Positions 7,901-15,682 of a stretch of 64,000 nucleotides of DNA are shown one piece after another; positions within the stretch are counted from its first letter, which is position 1, and each line of letters starts with the position of its first letter. A program made the translations under genes and the position numbers. The notes beneath the pieces were generated by a model. That model had not been told where the DNA came from. It searched no databases and saw nothing but the letters and a program-made list of their open reading frames with translations. This DNA is from an uncultured Eubacterium sp. (GTDB lineage Bacteria > Bacillota > Clostridia > Lachnospirales > Lachnospiraceae), in contig CAJUBZ010000006.1 of NCBI GenBank assembly GCA_910584795.1, positions 62,001-126,000 on the forward strand, read 5' to 3'.

Positions 7901-8930
7901 ATCTGAGTGGAAAAAAGAAGATACATATAAAACATCAACAGACGGTACAATAGAATTTGATTTTGCGAAAGGAGAAATAAAGCAAAATATATTATACAGA
8001 TTAACAGAAACAGTGCCGCCATCGGGATATAAAATGGACAATGACAAGTACTATTTTGTTTTGATGGAGAGAAATAAAACAAAAGAAGAAACCGTGTCAG
8101 CGATGGGAAAAGGCATGGCAGGAGTATCTCCGGATGTTGTAAAGTTTATCAATTATAACGGAGGAGCAATATACATAAGTAATGAGTATACAGAGTTGAC
8201 ACTGAATAAATTGTGGAGCAATGAGGAAGGTGGAGCAGCCACCCCGAAAGAGGGCAGCGTAACATTTGAATTATATAGACAGGCATATAGACTAGAATAT
8301 TCTACAATTACCGTAAATGTAAAAAGTCTGGGAGGTGTCTGGAGTAAGAAGATTAAGGTCGCCAAAAGTAGTGGTGCCACGATAGCTGTAAGTGGAAATT
8401 GGAATGTTAAATATACTGTTACATATAATGGAGAAGTTTCCCAAGTGAGTGCAGTCGGTGCAACAGCAACATATACTATTGGACAAACTTCGGGAGATGC
8501 TGTTGTTGAGTTTACATCAGATACGTGGGTTACACCGGAGATACAATTTTCAGATTATAATCAACCAACAGTAAAAATAAAAGTAGGAGAATCTCAAAAG
8601 ATGGATACGGTAGACTTAAATGCCGGCAATAGATGGTCGTATACATGGTCATCACTTCCAAAAGAAGATAGCTCTGGCAATGAGTTAAGATATTCGGTTG
8701 TGGAAACATCAACTGGAAATTACACGGTTAGATATTTAAATAATGAGGGAATACAAACGGGTGTAATTACTGTTACAAATGTAGTAAAAGGATCTTATAT
8801 TCTTCCGGAAACAGGAGGAAACGGTAGGGCAGGATATAGTGTTTTGGGATTGCTTCTTATGCTGATTTCATTATTTTATTGGTATAGGATAAAGTGCAGG
8901 CATGAAAAGATAAATCAAACATCTCGATAA
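4992..8930 (+). CDS. Large LPXTG surface protein, probable pilus tip adhesin
   Basis: 1312 aa. A basic N-terminus and hydrophobic segment ('FFMLVLSLFTVYTVYAL', about 21-40) act as signal peptide; an LPETG sorting motif (1271-1275) is followed by a hydrophobic helix and basic tail. Between them are many beta-sandwich repeats of the collagen-adhesin/isopeptide kind, with an SpaA/Cna-B-like module late in the protein carrying 'YRLTETVPPSGYKM', an E-box type motif. I see no pilin lysine motif, so by analogy with SpaC/RrgA it would cap the fibre rather than polymerise. Start chosen at ATG 4992 (AAGGAAG at 4977-4983); an upstream extension overlaps the peptidase gene and lacks a binding site. Ligand unknown. 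Confidence 0.85.
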   Translation: MFDFDVQLRKFISNKKKSRWFCFFMLVLSLFTVYTVYALSLSSAVALNDVRVDFGSYITSASVSTLKNGEWIETSELMVGDSVKISIEYTLDNNVVDSQNRVIYYDMPNVFVLEKEQQGTVRDKGRVVGTYTISKDGKIAITFNNDFVIDGEGFAGQIQFQGTVSCDLDKDETKNIVIGNNTGTITIKPENIKTDISMKKSGTVSEDKSRIDYTLTVSTKNGTGGSVEVSDAFANATASAKYDKSSLSVTRVTEEGNRVTVSNYSPVFGTSGGLQKFLINNLPELKAGEQYIITYTADNISLPNTGNGEASVSNYAKAASNGEMSDQQIYTQVQNALVSKSGNYNNKTGKISWMININSQGSDLNGYTVGDQLDGKDFTGKVTLSSSGGDFKEVSLPYTFPKNSTGAFTITYDTDAPEGEEGSTSKTTNQVHLKKDNYDYSDTKEIYVTHESNSFFKTFDRAEDESEEKALYWWTGAIHLVKSVAAGDKLTYTDTIVDAEDENNVENHYTTVSLMRKLSIEIDNKATDKYTIIYYDINGDKISETDSLTHVKSFEIIFDTTEGIKAENIKMKYPTYADYSQIAFGETKEFINKAKTPYGSSEASHKYTKLAPLEKQIIKIDDNGAKTYVSGTTNIDFDETEGKLNYRVLIRTNSFPSGDIVLNDIVPYGAVFDEESISAAFYQNDWYEYTSISYWDSISQTNKTYDLAGKEKPTVTIDEGVAVITIPDGYNGNGNDNTISLRYSINISEDTIWDDLTVKTSIYTNTIKWGNYSSKQTAHVNRNVNKVSKNGIQLVDEDGNPTNIIEYSVLLNPASEDLIDGSDTISVKDILSTGDSVNAELNPSSVKLYSYSPKAENGRGDEISSERYSVRYDYENDEITFTIPDNLACVLAYQYVFQRDSKAGNIPISNSVELSGDKIYNYATKTMLAESSSSASATKRKLTIYKVDDKNYLKTLPNAVFELECFDVSTSEWKKEDTYKTSTDGTIEFDFAKGEIKQNILYRLTETVPPSGYKMDNDKYYFVLMERNKTKEETVSAMGKGMAGVSPDVVKFINYNGGAIYISNEYTELTLNKLWSNEEGGAATPKEGSVTFELYRQAYRLEYSTITVNVKSLGGVWSKKIKVAKSSGATIAVSGNWNVKYTVTYNGEVSQVSAVGATATYTIGQTSGDAVVEFTSDTWVTPEIQFSDYNQPTVKIKVGESQKMDTVDLNAGNRWSYTWSSLPKEDSSGNELRYSVVETSTGNYTVRYLNNEGIQTGVITVTNVVKGSYILPETGGNGRAGYSVLGLLLMLISLFYWYRIKCRHEKINQTSR

Positions 8931-8990
8931 AATGGAATCTTTGGAGATATAAATTATAAATTTCAGATAACAGAAAGGAAATACAAAAAA

Positions 8991-10550
8991 ATGAAAAAAC
9001 TATTAACTATTTTAATGTCATTTGTTTTAGCGTTAACAGTCAGTGTATCAGCTTTTGGAGTACAGAGAGCTGGAGAAAATTCAGGAGAAATTATTATTAA
9101 TAATGCAGTGAAAGATCAGACATATAATGCATATCGTATTTTTGATTTGAGCTGGGACGGCACAAGTGCCTATAATTACACTATTAACAGAGAGTGGAAA
9201 TCATTTGTGCTGCAGAAAGACAGTGAGGGTAATTACTTATATATCGGTGTATATTTCTCTTATGATGAGAAAACCGGGGCGATTACCCAGTTATCAACAT
9301 CTGAATCAGAATTACAGAAATTTGCTCAGGCAGCAATTGCATATGCAAGAAATAATAATACGATTGAGCCGGCAGGAACAGCAAAAGGTGTAGGAGATGA
9401 TGAAGTGGCAACAGCTACAATCCAAAATATTCCGTTAGGTTATTATCTTGTAGATTCTTCTGTTGGTTCTTTAGTTATTTTAAATACTACTAATACACAG
9501 ATGAACGTGATGGAGAAAAACGGAGTACCGTCAATTATAAAAAGAGTTAATGAAAATTCAGTAATAGACAGTTGGCGTGACGAAAATGATGCGGACATTG
9601 GAGAAACTGTTAATTTTTCTATAACAGCAACGGTAGGAAAAGGTGCAGAAAATTATTGCATTATAGATACAATGGATAAGGGACTTACTTTGAACAAAGA
9701 TTCTTTTGAGATTAATTTTAATAATGCAGGAGCTTCACAAACAGGAGAACGTATTGATCCTAAATATTATACTATCAGTTATGACGGAGATGGATATACT
9801 TTTAAAATAGATTTTGTGAATGAGTTTGTATCTGCTTTGGCGGAAGGTTCAACAATTACTGTCAGATATTCAGCAGAACTTAACGAAAACGCTACGCTTG
9901 GACGTGCTAATCCAAATGTGAATTCTACATATTTGACTTATGGTGATGAAAATACTACAGCAATGGCACAGACAAAAACTTACACATATAGATTTGGAAT
10001 CATAAAGACCAATGACAGTAATATACAAATTGATGGTGCTGAATTTAAAATCTATGATTATAGAGATATCGAAAATTATGATCCGATTCGTTTGGTAAAG
10101 ACAGAAAATGAAGAAGGAGAGACAGTTTATAGAAGAGCGACAGCAAAGGAAATTCAGTCTGGTCTGACAACAGATACTATTGTGGCCGGAAATGTATTGC
10201 TTACTGGATTTGATGCTTCGACCTATTATCTTAGTGAAACAAAAGCTCCGGAAGGATTTAATAGAAGTTCTGAGGTAAAAGAAATTACGATTAGATTAAA
10301 TAGTTTAGTGACAACAGAAAAAATAAATGTAGAAGTAGAAAATGACGATGGAACAACAACAGTAGTAGAACAAACAAAATATATATCAGGTGGTGTACAG
10401 GTAATAAATTATAACGGTTCACTCCTTCCTTCCACCGGTGGCACAGGAACAGTGATTTTTTATATTGCAGGTGGAATACTGGTATTATTGGCGATTGTGT
10501 TGTTTGCAGTAAAATTTATGAGAAAAAAAGAGCAGAATTTATTAAAATAA
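8991..10550 (+). CDS. Major (backbone) pilin, LPSTG-anchored
   Basis: 519-aa pilin precursor: signal peptide 'MKKLLTILMSFVLALTVSVSAFG', FctA-like N-domain, Cna-B-like domains, sorting motif LPSTG (479-483), membrane helix and basic tail. 'MNVMEKNG' places Lys176 where the pilin motif VxVYPKN of SpaA-type pilins has its polymerising lysine, and 'YYLSETKAPEGF' has Glu416 of an E-box, which supports internal isopeptide bonds. By length, motifs and position before a class C sortase this is the shaft subunit. AAAGGA (8974-8979) precedes ATG 8991. Which lysine is used is inferred, not seen. Confidence 0.9.
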   Translation: MKKLLTILMSFVLALTVSVSAFGVQRAGENSGEIIINNAVKDQTYNAYRIFDLSWDGTSAYNYTINREWKSFVLQKDSEGNYLYIGVYFSYDEKTGAITQLSTSESELQKFAQAAIAYARNNNTIEPAGTAKGVGDDEVATATIQNIPLGYYLVDSSVGSLVILNTTNTQMNVMEKNGVPSIIKRVNENSVIDSWRDENDADIGETVNFSITATVGKGAENYCIIDTMDKGLTLNKDSFEINFNNAGASQTGERIDPKYYTISYDGDGYTFKIDFVNEFVSALAEGSTITVRYSAELNENATLGRANPNVNSTYLTYGDENTTAMAQTKTYTYRFGIIKTNDSNIQIDGAEFKIYDYRDIENYDPIRLVKTENEEGETVYRRATAKEIQSGLTTDTIVAGNVLLTGFDASTYYLSETKAPEGFNRSSEVKEITIRLNSLVTTEKINVEVENDDGTTTVVEQTKYISGGVQVINYNGSLLPSTGGTGTVIFYIAGGILVLLAIVLFAVKFMRKKEQNLLK

Positions 10551-10566
10551 TTTAATTCGTGGTGTT

Positions 10567-10599
10567 GCTGTGTTTGTATCTAAGAGTTACAGGCATAGC
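10567..10599 (+). other. Intercistronic hairpin between backbone pilin and sortase
   Basis: A 12-bp stem (10567-10578 with 10588-10599, three G.U pairs in RNA) and 9-nt loop, without a T-run. It sits in the only sizeable gap of the operon, right after the shaft pilin, where it could lower sortase expression by attenuation or protect the upstream mRNA end. Confidence 0.5.
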
Positions 10600-10624
10600 A
10601 GCGTCATGGCAAGGAGAATCCTGT

Positions 10625-11434
10625 ATGAAGAGGCATTTTTCTACAATTGTTTTTATTATAATATTTATCACAGGGTTATCTCTACTTCTCTATCCTACAG
10701 TAAGCGATTGGTATAATTCTCTTTTCCAGATAGAAGTTATTGAGAGTTATGCACAAGATGTCGGAAAATTAGATGATGAAACTTATAACAGGCTTTTATC
10801 TGAAGCAAGAAATTATAACGAGGTAATTTCTACAAAGGAACAAAATTATATTTTGTCGGACAGAGAACAAAAAGAGTATAACAGCCTTTTAGATATTTCA
10901 AATTCAGGAATTATGGGATATATAGAAATTCCGGTTATCAATGTGAAACTGGCAATTTATCATGGAACATCAGAGGCAGTTCTCTCGTCCGGTGTAGGAC
11001 ATATTCCGGGATCGTCACTGCCGGTTGGAGGGGAGAGTACCCACTGTGTTGTTTCAGGACATAGAGGACTTCCCAGTGCTAAATTGTTTTCTAATTTAGA
11101 TGAACTGGTAATAGGGGATATTTTTACACTTTATACACTAGAAGAAATGCTGACTTATGAGGTAGATAAAATTCAGATTGTTTTGCCGGAAGAAACAGAC
11201 GGATTGGCAGTTAAGAAAGGTAAAGATTATTGTACACTAGTAACCTGCACTCCATATGGAATCAATACACATCGATTGTTAGTGAGAGGGCATAGGGTAG
11301 AAAAGAACCAGGAAATAGTTGTTGCTGATGCAGTTAAAATGGATAAAATAAGTGTATTAATTATGATTGGCACTCTGCCTGTTTTGGTAATAGTCATAAT
11401 TATTATAAAAGGAAAGAAAGGAGAAAGGCAGTGA
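10625..11434 (+). CDS. Class C (pilus-polymerising) sortase
   Basis: 269 aa with N-terminal (7-25) and C-terminal (about 239-262) membrane helices, the class C layout. Catalytic residues are visible: His146 in 'VVSGHRGLP', Cys208 in 'TLVTCTPYG', Arg217 in 'NTHRLLVRGHR'. Such sortases join pilin lysines to the Thr of LPXTG. I do not find the DPW/DPF lid motif that many class C enzymes carry; 'LLDISNSGIMGYIEIP' occupies that region. Start is ATG 10625 with AAGGAG (10611-10616) 8 nt away; an in-frame GTG at 10559 has no site. Its stop overlaps the next start by 4 nt. Confidence 0.93.
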   Translation: MKRHFSTIVFIIIFITGLSLLLYPTVSDWYNSLFQIEVIESYAQDVGKLDDETYNRLLSEARNYNEVISTKEQNYILSDREQKEYNSLLDISNSGIMGYIEIPVINVKLAIYHGTSEAVLSSGVGHIPGSSLPVGGESTHCVVSGHRGLPSAKLFSNLDELVIGDIFTLYTLEEMLTYEVDKIQIVLPEETDGLAVKKGKDYCTLVTCTPYGINTHRLLVRGHRVEKNQEIVVADAVKMDKISVLIMIGTLPVLVIVIIIIKGKKGERQ

Positions 11435-12171
11435 TAAAAAAATATATTAGTAAGAATATCTTGTTTTTATTTACATTAAGTATTATGTCACTATTAATGA
11501 TGTTCACTGTGTTCTCCAGTGAAATCCTTTCTTCTATTAATTTGGTTTGCAAATATAATGGGAAAACTATTGAGAATATGGAAATTCGCTTATATAAAGC
11601 TGCAGATGTTATCAATGGAGAAATTATAGTAAAACCTTGCTTTGATGAAGTTGCATTAGACTTAAAGCAACTGACAGATACAGATGACACAAAAGGTGTT
11701 GCTGAAAGGGTACGGTTACTTTTGTTGGCATCTGATTTGAAACCTGACAAAATCACAGCAACAGATCAATTTGGTAAAGCGTTTTTTTCTCAATTAGAAG
11801 ACGGAATTTATTATATAGAATCTGTAAAATTTTTAGATGAGGAAAAAGAGTATATGATTACGCCTCTCGTGTTATCTGTTCCACAGAAGCAGTTTGGAGC
11901 AAATGATGTTTATGATATCGATGTTATTCCTAAAATTATGGAAAGAAATGTAGAGCAGACGTCAAAAACAACCAATGTAATTACAGAGGAAACAACTACA
12001 GTGGAGACTACTACAGTGGATTTCACGACGATAGAGCAGATACCAAAAACAACAGATAATACTCCTGGATTACCACAAACAGGGCTTAAAACGATGAATG
12101 TAGTTTTGATAGGTTGTTTTGGAATTGTATTGACTTTGCTGGGAGTTAGAATATTAAAAAATGAAGAGTAA
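11431..12171 (+). CDS. Minor (basal) pilin, LPQTG-anchored, Thr-rich stalk
   Basis: 246-aa small pilin precursor: hydrophobic leader (about 9-28), one pilin-like domain, a threonine-rich linker (about 175-212, 'TTTVETTTVDFTT'), LPQTG (214-218), a membrane helix and a basic tail. 'YDIDVIPKI' resembles the VxVYPK pilin motif, with Lys168 in the right place, so it may join the fibre. A Thr-rich stalk before the sorting motif is typical of base subunits held in the wall. GTG start at 11431 overlaps the sortase stop, with AAAGGAG (11417-11423) 7 nt upstream. The specific family is not certain. Confidence 0.82.
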   Translation: MIKKYISKNILFLFTLSIMSLLMMFTVFSSEILSSINLVCKYNGKTIENMEIRLYKAADVINGEIIVKPCFDEVALDLKQLTDTDDTKGVAERVRLLLLASDLKPDKITATDQFGKAFFSQLEDGIYYIESVKFLDEEKEYMITPLVLSVPQKQFGANDVYDIDVIPKIMERNVEQTSKTTNVITEETTTVETTTVDFTTIEQIPKTTDNTPGLPQTGLKTMNVVLIGCFGIVLTLLGVRILKNEE

Positions 12172-12736
12172 AAAAAGATTTGGTAAAGTGCTGCTGGCTG
12201 TTGGAATTATGCTTATAAGTATTTCTGCGATAATGGTCATAAAATATGAAATCCATGATATGAAATCCGAAAAAATAATAAAAGATGTTCTTCGCAGAAT
12301 AGAAGATTATGATGCACAAAATAATGATAACAGTACGTTATATCGTATTAATGATACACAGTATATTGGAGTATTAAATATTCCATCTCTTGACGTGGTT
12401 CTTCCGATATGCTCGGAATGGAATAGTGAAAACTCTGAAAAGGGAGTATGCCGGTATTCAGGGAGTGTAAAAGAGAAAAACTTCATTATGGCAGGTCATA
12501 ATTATCGAAGTATGCTTAGAAATTTGTCAGAGATTGAGACGGGAAGTGAAATAATTATCACAGATTCAGATCAAGTAGAGCATCGTTATATTGTAACGTA
12601 TACGGAAGTGATTGGCGGTTATAATAGTGAAGCGATGACAAGTGGTGAATGGGATATGACAGTTTTTACATGTACGATTTCGGGAAACTCCCGATATGTC
12701 GTAAGATGTGTATTAAAAGAAAGAGCTAAAATGTAA
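12161..12736 (+). CDS. Second, small sortase of the pilus island
   Basis: 191 aa with one N-terminal anchor (about 9-28) and a compact sortase domain: His113 in 'MAGHNYRSML', Cys171 in 'MTVFTCTISG', Arg178/Arg182 in 'NSRYVVRC'. It lacks the C-terminal helix of class C enzymes and its active-site string differs from the TLVTC of the upstream sortase, so it is a different class (B/D-like by eye). Probable job: attach finished pili, or the minor pilin, to peptidoglycan. It overlaps the minor pilin by 11 nt; the binding site is weak. Last gene of the operon. Confidence 0.85.
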   Translation: MKSKKRFGKVLLAVGIMLISISAIMVIKYEIHDMKSEKIIKDVLRRIEDYDAQNNDNSTLYRINDTQYIGVLNIPSLDVVLPICSEWNSENSEKGVCRYSGSVKEKNFIMAGHNYRSMLRNLSEIETGSEIIITDSDQVEHRYIVTYTEVIGGYNSEAMTSGEWDMTVFTCTISGNSRYVVRCVLKERAKM

Positions 12737-12772
12737 ACAGACGTTAAGATATTTTCTTGGTGTCTGTTTTTT
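12735..12772 (+). terminator. Terminator of the pilus operon
   Basis: Stem aaacagac (12735-12742) with gtctgttt (12762-12769), 19-nt loop, continuing into a T-run. Confidence 0.8.
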
Positions 12773-12785
12773 AAATGATGATGGC

Positions 12786-12814
12786 TTGCATTTTATATAT
12801 ATATCTATTATAAT
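12786..12814 (+). promoter_or_regulatory. pnp promoter
   Basis: TTGCAT (12786-12791), 17 bp, TATAAT (12809-12814). Transcription would start near 12821 and give a leader of about 160 nt. Confidence 0.75.
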
Positions 12815-12844
12815 TATTAAGATTATGGGATTTTCCATGATTAT

Positions 12845-12931
12845 GCAGAAGAATCAAGCCGAAGCCACTGTAAAGGGCAGTAACAGTGAGATGTAGTTAC
12901 TGGTTTTTCCAGTAGTTTCGGATTCTTCTGC
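12845..12931 (+). promoter_or_regulatory. Structured pnp leader (three-way junction)
   Basis: An 11-bp perfect outer stem (12845-12855/12921-12931), extended by cgaa/ttcg (12860-12863/12917-12920), encloses two hairpins: cactgt/acagtg (12866-12871/12883-12888) and tactgg-ttttt-ccagta (12898-12914). In enteric bacteria pnp is autoregulated through a leader double strand cut by RNase III; this structure could serve a similar role, but the shape is different and the link is inference. Confidence 0.65.
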
Positions 12932-12943
12932 GAAGAATAAATA

Positions 12944-12971
12944 GAAGGAGAAGTTGCTAAATTAAAGCAAC
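12944..12971 (+). promoter_or_regulatory. Ribosome binding site separated from pnp ATG by a hairpin
   Basis: GAAGGAG (12944-12950) is 32 nt from ATG 12983, too far for normal use. gttgc (12953-12957) pairs with gcaac (12967-12971), and folding this hairpin brings the site to about 13 nt from the start codon. No better site lies closer. Confidence 0.55.
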
Positions 12972-12982
12972 GAAATAAAATT

Positions 12983-15067
12983 ATGTACAAGAGTTTTAGT
13001 ATGGAACTTGCTGGAAGGACTCTTACAGTAGATGTAGGAAGAGTAGCAGCACAGGCGAATGGTGCAGCGTTTATGCACTATGGGGACACAACAGTTTTGT
13101 CTACAGCAACAGCATCAGACAAGCCTAGAGATGGTGTGGATTTCTTTCCGCTGTCTGTTGAATTTGAAGAGAAGATGTATTCTGTAGGAAAGATTCCGGG
13201 TGGATTTAATAAAAGAGAAGGAAAGGCTTCAGAGAATTCAGTTCTTACAGCACGTGTTATTGACCGTCCAATGAGACCTTTATTCCCTAAGGATTACAGA
13301 AATGATGTTTCTTTAAATAACTTAGTTATGGCAGTTGATCCTGAATGCAGACCTGAAATAGTTGCAATGTTAGGTTCAGCGATTTCAACATGTATTTCTG
13401 ATATCCCATTTGACGGACCATGTGCGATGACACAGGTTGGTATGGTTGACGGTGAGTTCATTGTAAACCCTAGTCAGGCAGTTTGGAATGATGGTGACCT
13501 TCAGTTGACAGTTGCTTCAACAAAGGAGAAGGTTATTATGATTGAGGCAGGTGCCAATATTGTTCCAGAAGATAAGATGATTGAAGCAATTTATATGGCT
13601 CATGATGTGAATCAGACAATTATTGAATTTATTGATAAAATTGTTGCAGAAGTAGGAAAGGAAAAGCACACATATGAAAGTTGTGCCATTCCGGAAGAGT
13701 TATTTGATGCGATGAAAGAAATTGTTCCGCCGGCAGATATGGAAGTAGCAGTTTTCACTGATGATAAGCAGACAAGAGAAGCAAACATTAAAGAGATTAC
13801 TGAAAAATTAGAAGAAGCTTTTGCTGAGAATGAAGAATGGCTTCCTGTTTTGGGTGAAGCAATTTATCAGTATCAGAAAAAGACTGTCCGTAAGATGATT
13901 TTAAAAGATCATAAGAGACCGGATGGAAGAGCACTTGATCAAATCAGACCACTCGCAGGTGAGACAGACATTGTTCCTAGAGTTCATGGTTCTGCAATGT
14001 TTACAAGAGGACAGACACAGATTTGTAATGTATGTACATTGGCTCCGTTATCAGAGGCGCAGAGAATTGATGGACTTGACGAAAATGTTAAGACAAAGAG
14101 ATATATGCATCATTATAATTTCCCATCATACTCTGTTGGTGAGACAAAACCATCCAGAGGTCCGGGACGTAGAGAAATCGGACATGGTGCTTTGGCAGAA
14201 AAGGCACTTATGCCTGTACTTCCAAGTGAAGCAGAGTTTCCATATGCTATCAGAACCGTATCAGAAACATTTGAATCGAATGGGTCTACATCAATGGCTT
14301 CAACATGTTCATCATGTATGTCATTAATGGCAGCAGGTGTTCCTTTGAAAGCTATGGTAGCAGGTATTTCATGTGGTCTTGTTACTGGGGATACAGATGA
14401 TGATTATGTATTACTTACAGATATTCAGGGATTAGAAGATTTCTTCGGAGATATGGACTTTAAGGTGACCGGTACGACAGAAGGTATTACAGCTATCCAG
14501 ATGGACATTAAGATTCACGGTCTTACAAGAGATATTGTAGAAGGTGCTATTGCAAGAACAAGAGAAGCAAGACTGTTCATTATGGACAATTGTATGAAAC
14601 CGGCTATTTCTGAGCCACGTAAGGAAGTAAATGAATATGCTCCAAAGATTGAGATGATTCAGATTGATCCTGATAAGATTGGTGATGTTGTAGGTAAGAG
14701 TGGTAAAGTAATTAATGCAATTATTGAAGAGACAGGGGTTAAGATTGATATTACAGACGAAGGTATGGTTTCTGTTTGTGGTGTAGATAAGGATATGATT
14801 GCGAAAGCAATTAAATATATTGAAACAATCGTAACTGATTTTGAAGAAGGCATGATGTTAGAAGGTGTTGTTGTCAGTATTAAAGAATTTGGTGCCTTTG
14901 TAGAATTTGCTCCAGGCAAAGAGGGAATGGTTCATATTTCAAAGATTGCTAAGGAAAGAGTAAATCATGTGGAAGACTTCTTAACACTTGGAGACAAAGT
15001 TAAAGTGAAATGCTTAGGTAAAGACAAGATGGGAAGAATGAGTTTCTCAATTAAAGATGCAGAATAA
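12983..15067 (+). CDS. pnp: Polyribonucleotide nucleotidyltransferase (PNPase)
   Basis: 694 aa, full length. 3'-5' phosphorolytic exoribonuclease acting as a trimer in mRNA decay. Domains in order: first RNase PH core (about 10-225, 'GGFNKREGKASENS'), helical linker, second RNase PH core (about 310-540) with 'TRGQTQ', 'SMASTCSSCMSLMAAGVPL' and 'FFGDMDFKV', KH domain with 'VGKSGKVINAI' (about 565-620), and S1 domain ('FGAFVEFAPGKEGMVHIS') at the end. ATG 12983 gives the usual N-terminus. Its own promoter and structured leader imply control independent of rpsO. Confidence 0.98.
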   Translation: MYKSFSMELAGRTLTVDVGRVAAQANGAAFMHYGDTTVLSTATASDKPRDGVDFFPLSVEFEEKMYSVGKIPGGFNKREGKASENSVLTARVIDRPMRPLFPKDYRNDVSLNNLVMAVDPECRPEIVAMLGSAISTCISDIPFDGPCAMTQVGMVDGEFIVNPSQAVWNDGDLQLTVASTKEKVIMIEAGANIVPEDKMIEAIYMAHDVNQTIIEFIDKIVAEVGKEKHTYESCAIPEELFDAMKEIVPPADMEVAVFTDDKQTREANIKEITEKLEEAFAENEEWLPVLGEAIYQYQKKTVRKMILKDHKRPDGRALDQIRPLAGETDIVPRVHGSAMFTRGQTQICNVCTLAPLSEAQRIDGLDENVKTKRYMHHYNFPSYSVGETKPSRGPGRREIGHGALAEKALMPVLPSEAEFPYAIRTVSETFESNGSTSMASTCSSCMSLMAAGVPLKAMVAGISCGLVTGDTDDDYVLLTDIQGLEDFFGDMDFKVTGTTEGITAIQMDIKIHGLTRDIVEGAIARTREARLFIMDNCMKPAISEPRKEVNEYAPKIEMIQIDPDKIGDVVGKSGKVINAIIEETGVKIDITDEGMVSVCGVDKDMIAKAIKYIETIVTDFEEGMMLEGVVVSIKEFGAFVEFAPGKEGMVHISKIAKERVNHVEDFLTLGDKVKVKCLGKDKMGRMSFSIKDAE

Positions 15068-15123
15068 TTAGGTAGAAATAGCTATAAAATACTTATAACA
15101 GTATTATTGATACAAAATATTTT

Positions 15124-15165
15124 CATAGAAATAAGGTGTCACTTTTGTGACACCTTATTTCTATG
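15124..15165. terminator. Bidirectional terminator between pnp and the coiled-coil gene
   Basis: An 18-bp perfect stem (15124-15141/15148-15165) with a 6-nt loop; AT-rich tracts on both sides. It serves pnp on the plus strand and the convergent gene ending at 15161. Confidence 0.85.
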
Positions 15166-15682
15166 AGATTTTCTGTAATTTTTTACTATGATCTTCCAAC
15201 ACTAATTTTATAACTTTTACATCTTCGACTAATGTATCGATTTGTTCGGACTTTTTTTCAAAGGTTTTATATGTTGATAAATAAACGGAAGTTAATTCGT
15301 TAATAGCTGGTAGTATTTTATTTTCTTGAGTTAATTCTACATTTTTTAATCTGTCATCTAAATTATCTAGCCGCTTATCTACATTATCTAATCGATTGTC
15401 TATATTATCCAGACGATTATCTATATTGTTTAGATGGCTATATATTGGATTCAGTTTTTTATCAAATTTAGCGTCAAATTTTTCATCTAGTTTGGCATCA
15501 AGCTTTTCATCTAACTTTTTATCCAATTTCGTTTCTAATTTTTCTTCTAATATTGTTTCCAATTTTTCTTCTAATTTTGTTTCTAGTTTTTCATCTAGGG
15601 ACAGTTCCAGATCATTTTTTAGTTTTGTTATTTTGGTGTCAAATAAATCACTAATTTGTTCGATTGTAATATTAGAATCCAT
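15161..15682 (-). CDS. Coiled-coil repeat protein of unknown function
   Basis: 173 aa, not assigned to a family. The first third holds short Lys/Glu/Asp repeats (EEKLETKL, DEKLDAKL type), the middle holds a different set (LDNIDNRLDNVDKRLDNL, an 11-residue hendecad pattern), and the C-terminus is again helical. There is no signal peptide or membrane segment, so it should be a cytoplasmic, highly charged, long coiled coil. Start chosen at the ATG ending at 15682, preceded by AAAGGAGG 8 nt away; a longer frame to 15745 has no site. It converges on pnp. Repeat-length variation between strains would be expected. Confidence 0.75.
   Translation of the reverse strand: MDSNITIEQISDLFDTKITKLKNDLELSLDEKLETKLEEKLETILEEKLETKLDKKLDEKLDAKLDEKFDAKFDKKLNPIYSHLNNIDNRLDNIDNRLDNVDKRLDNLDDRLKNVELTQENKILPAINELTSVYLSTYKTFEKKSEQIDTLVEDVKVIKLVLEDHSKKLQKIS

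Noticed and set aside
4153..12736. Pilus island as a transposon or integrative element
   Set aside because: No integrase, transposase, att-like direct repeats or terminal inverted repeats found at its borders.
12856..12890. Cobalamin riboswitch (agccactg resembles the conserved GCCACTG)
   Set aside because: The rest of the riboswitch (B12 box GCCAGGAGACC, required length) is absent; the region folds into a compact three-way junction before pnp.
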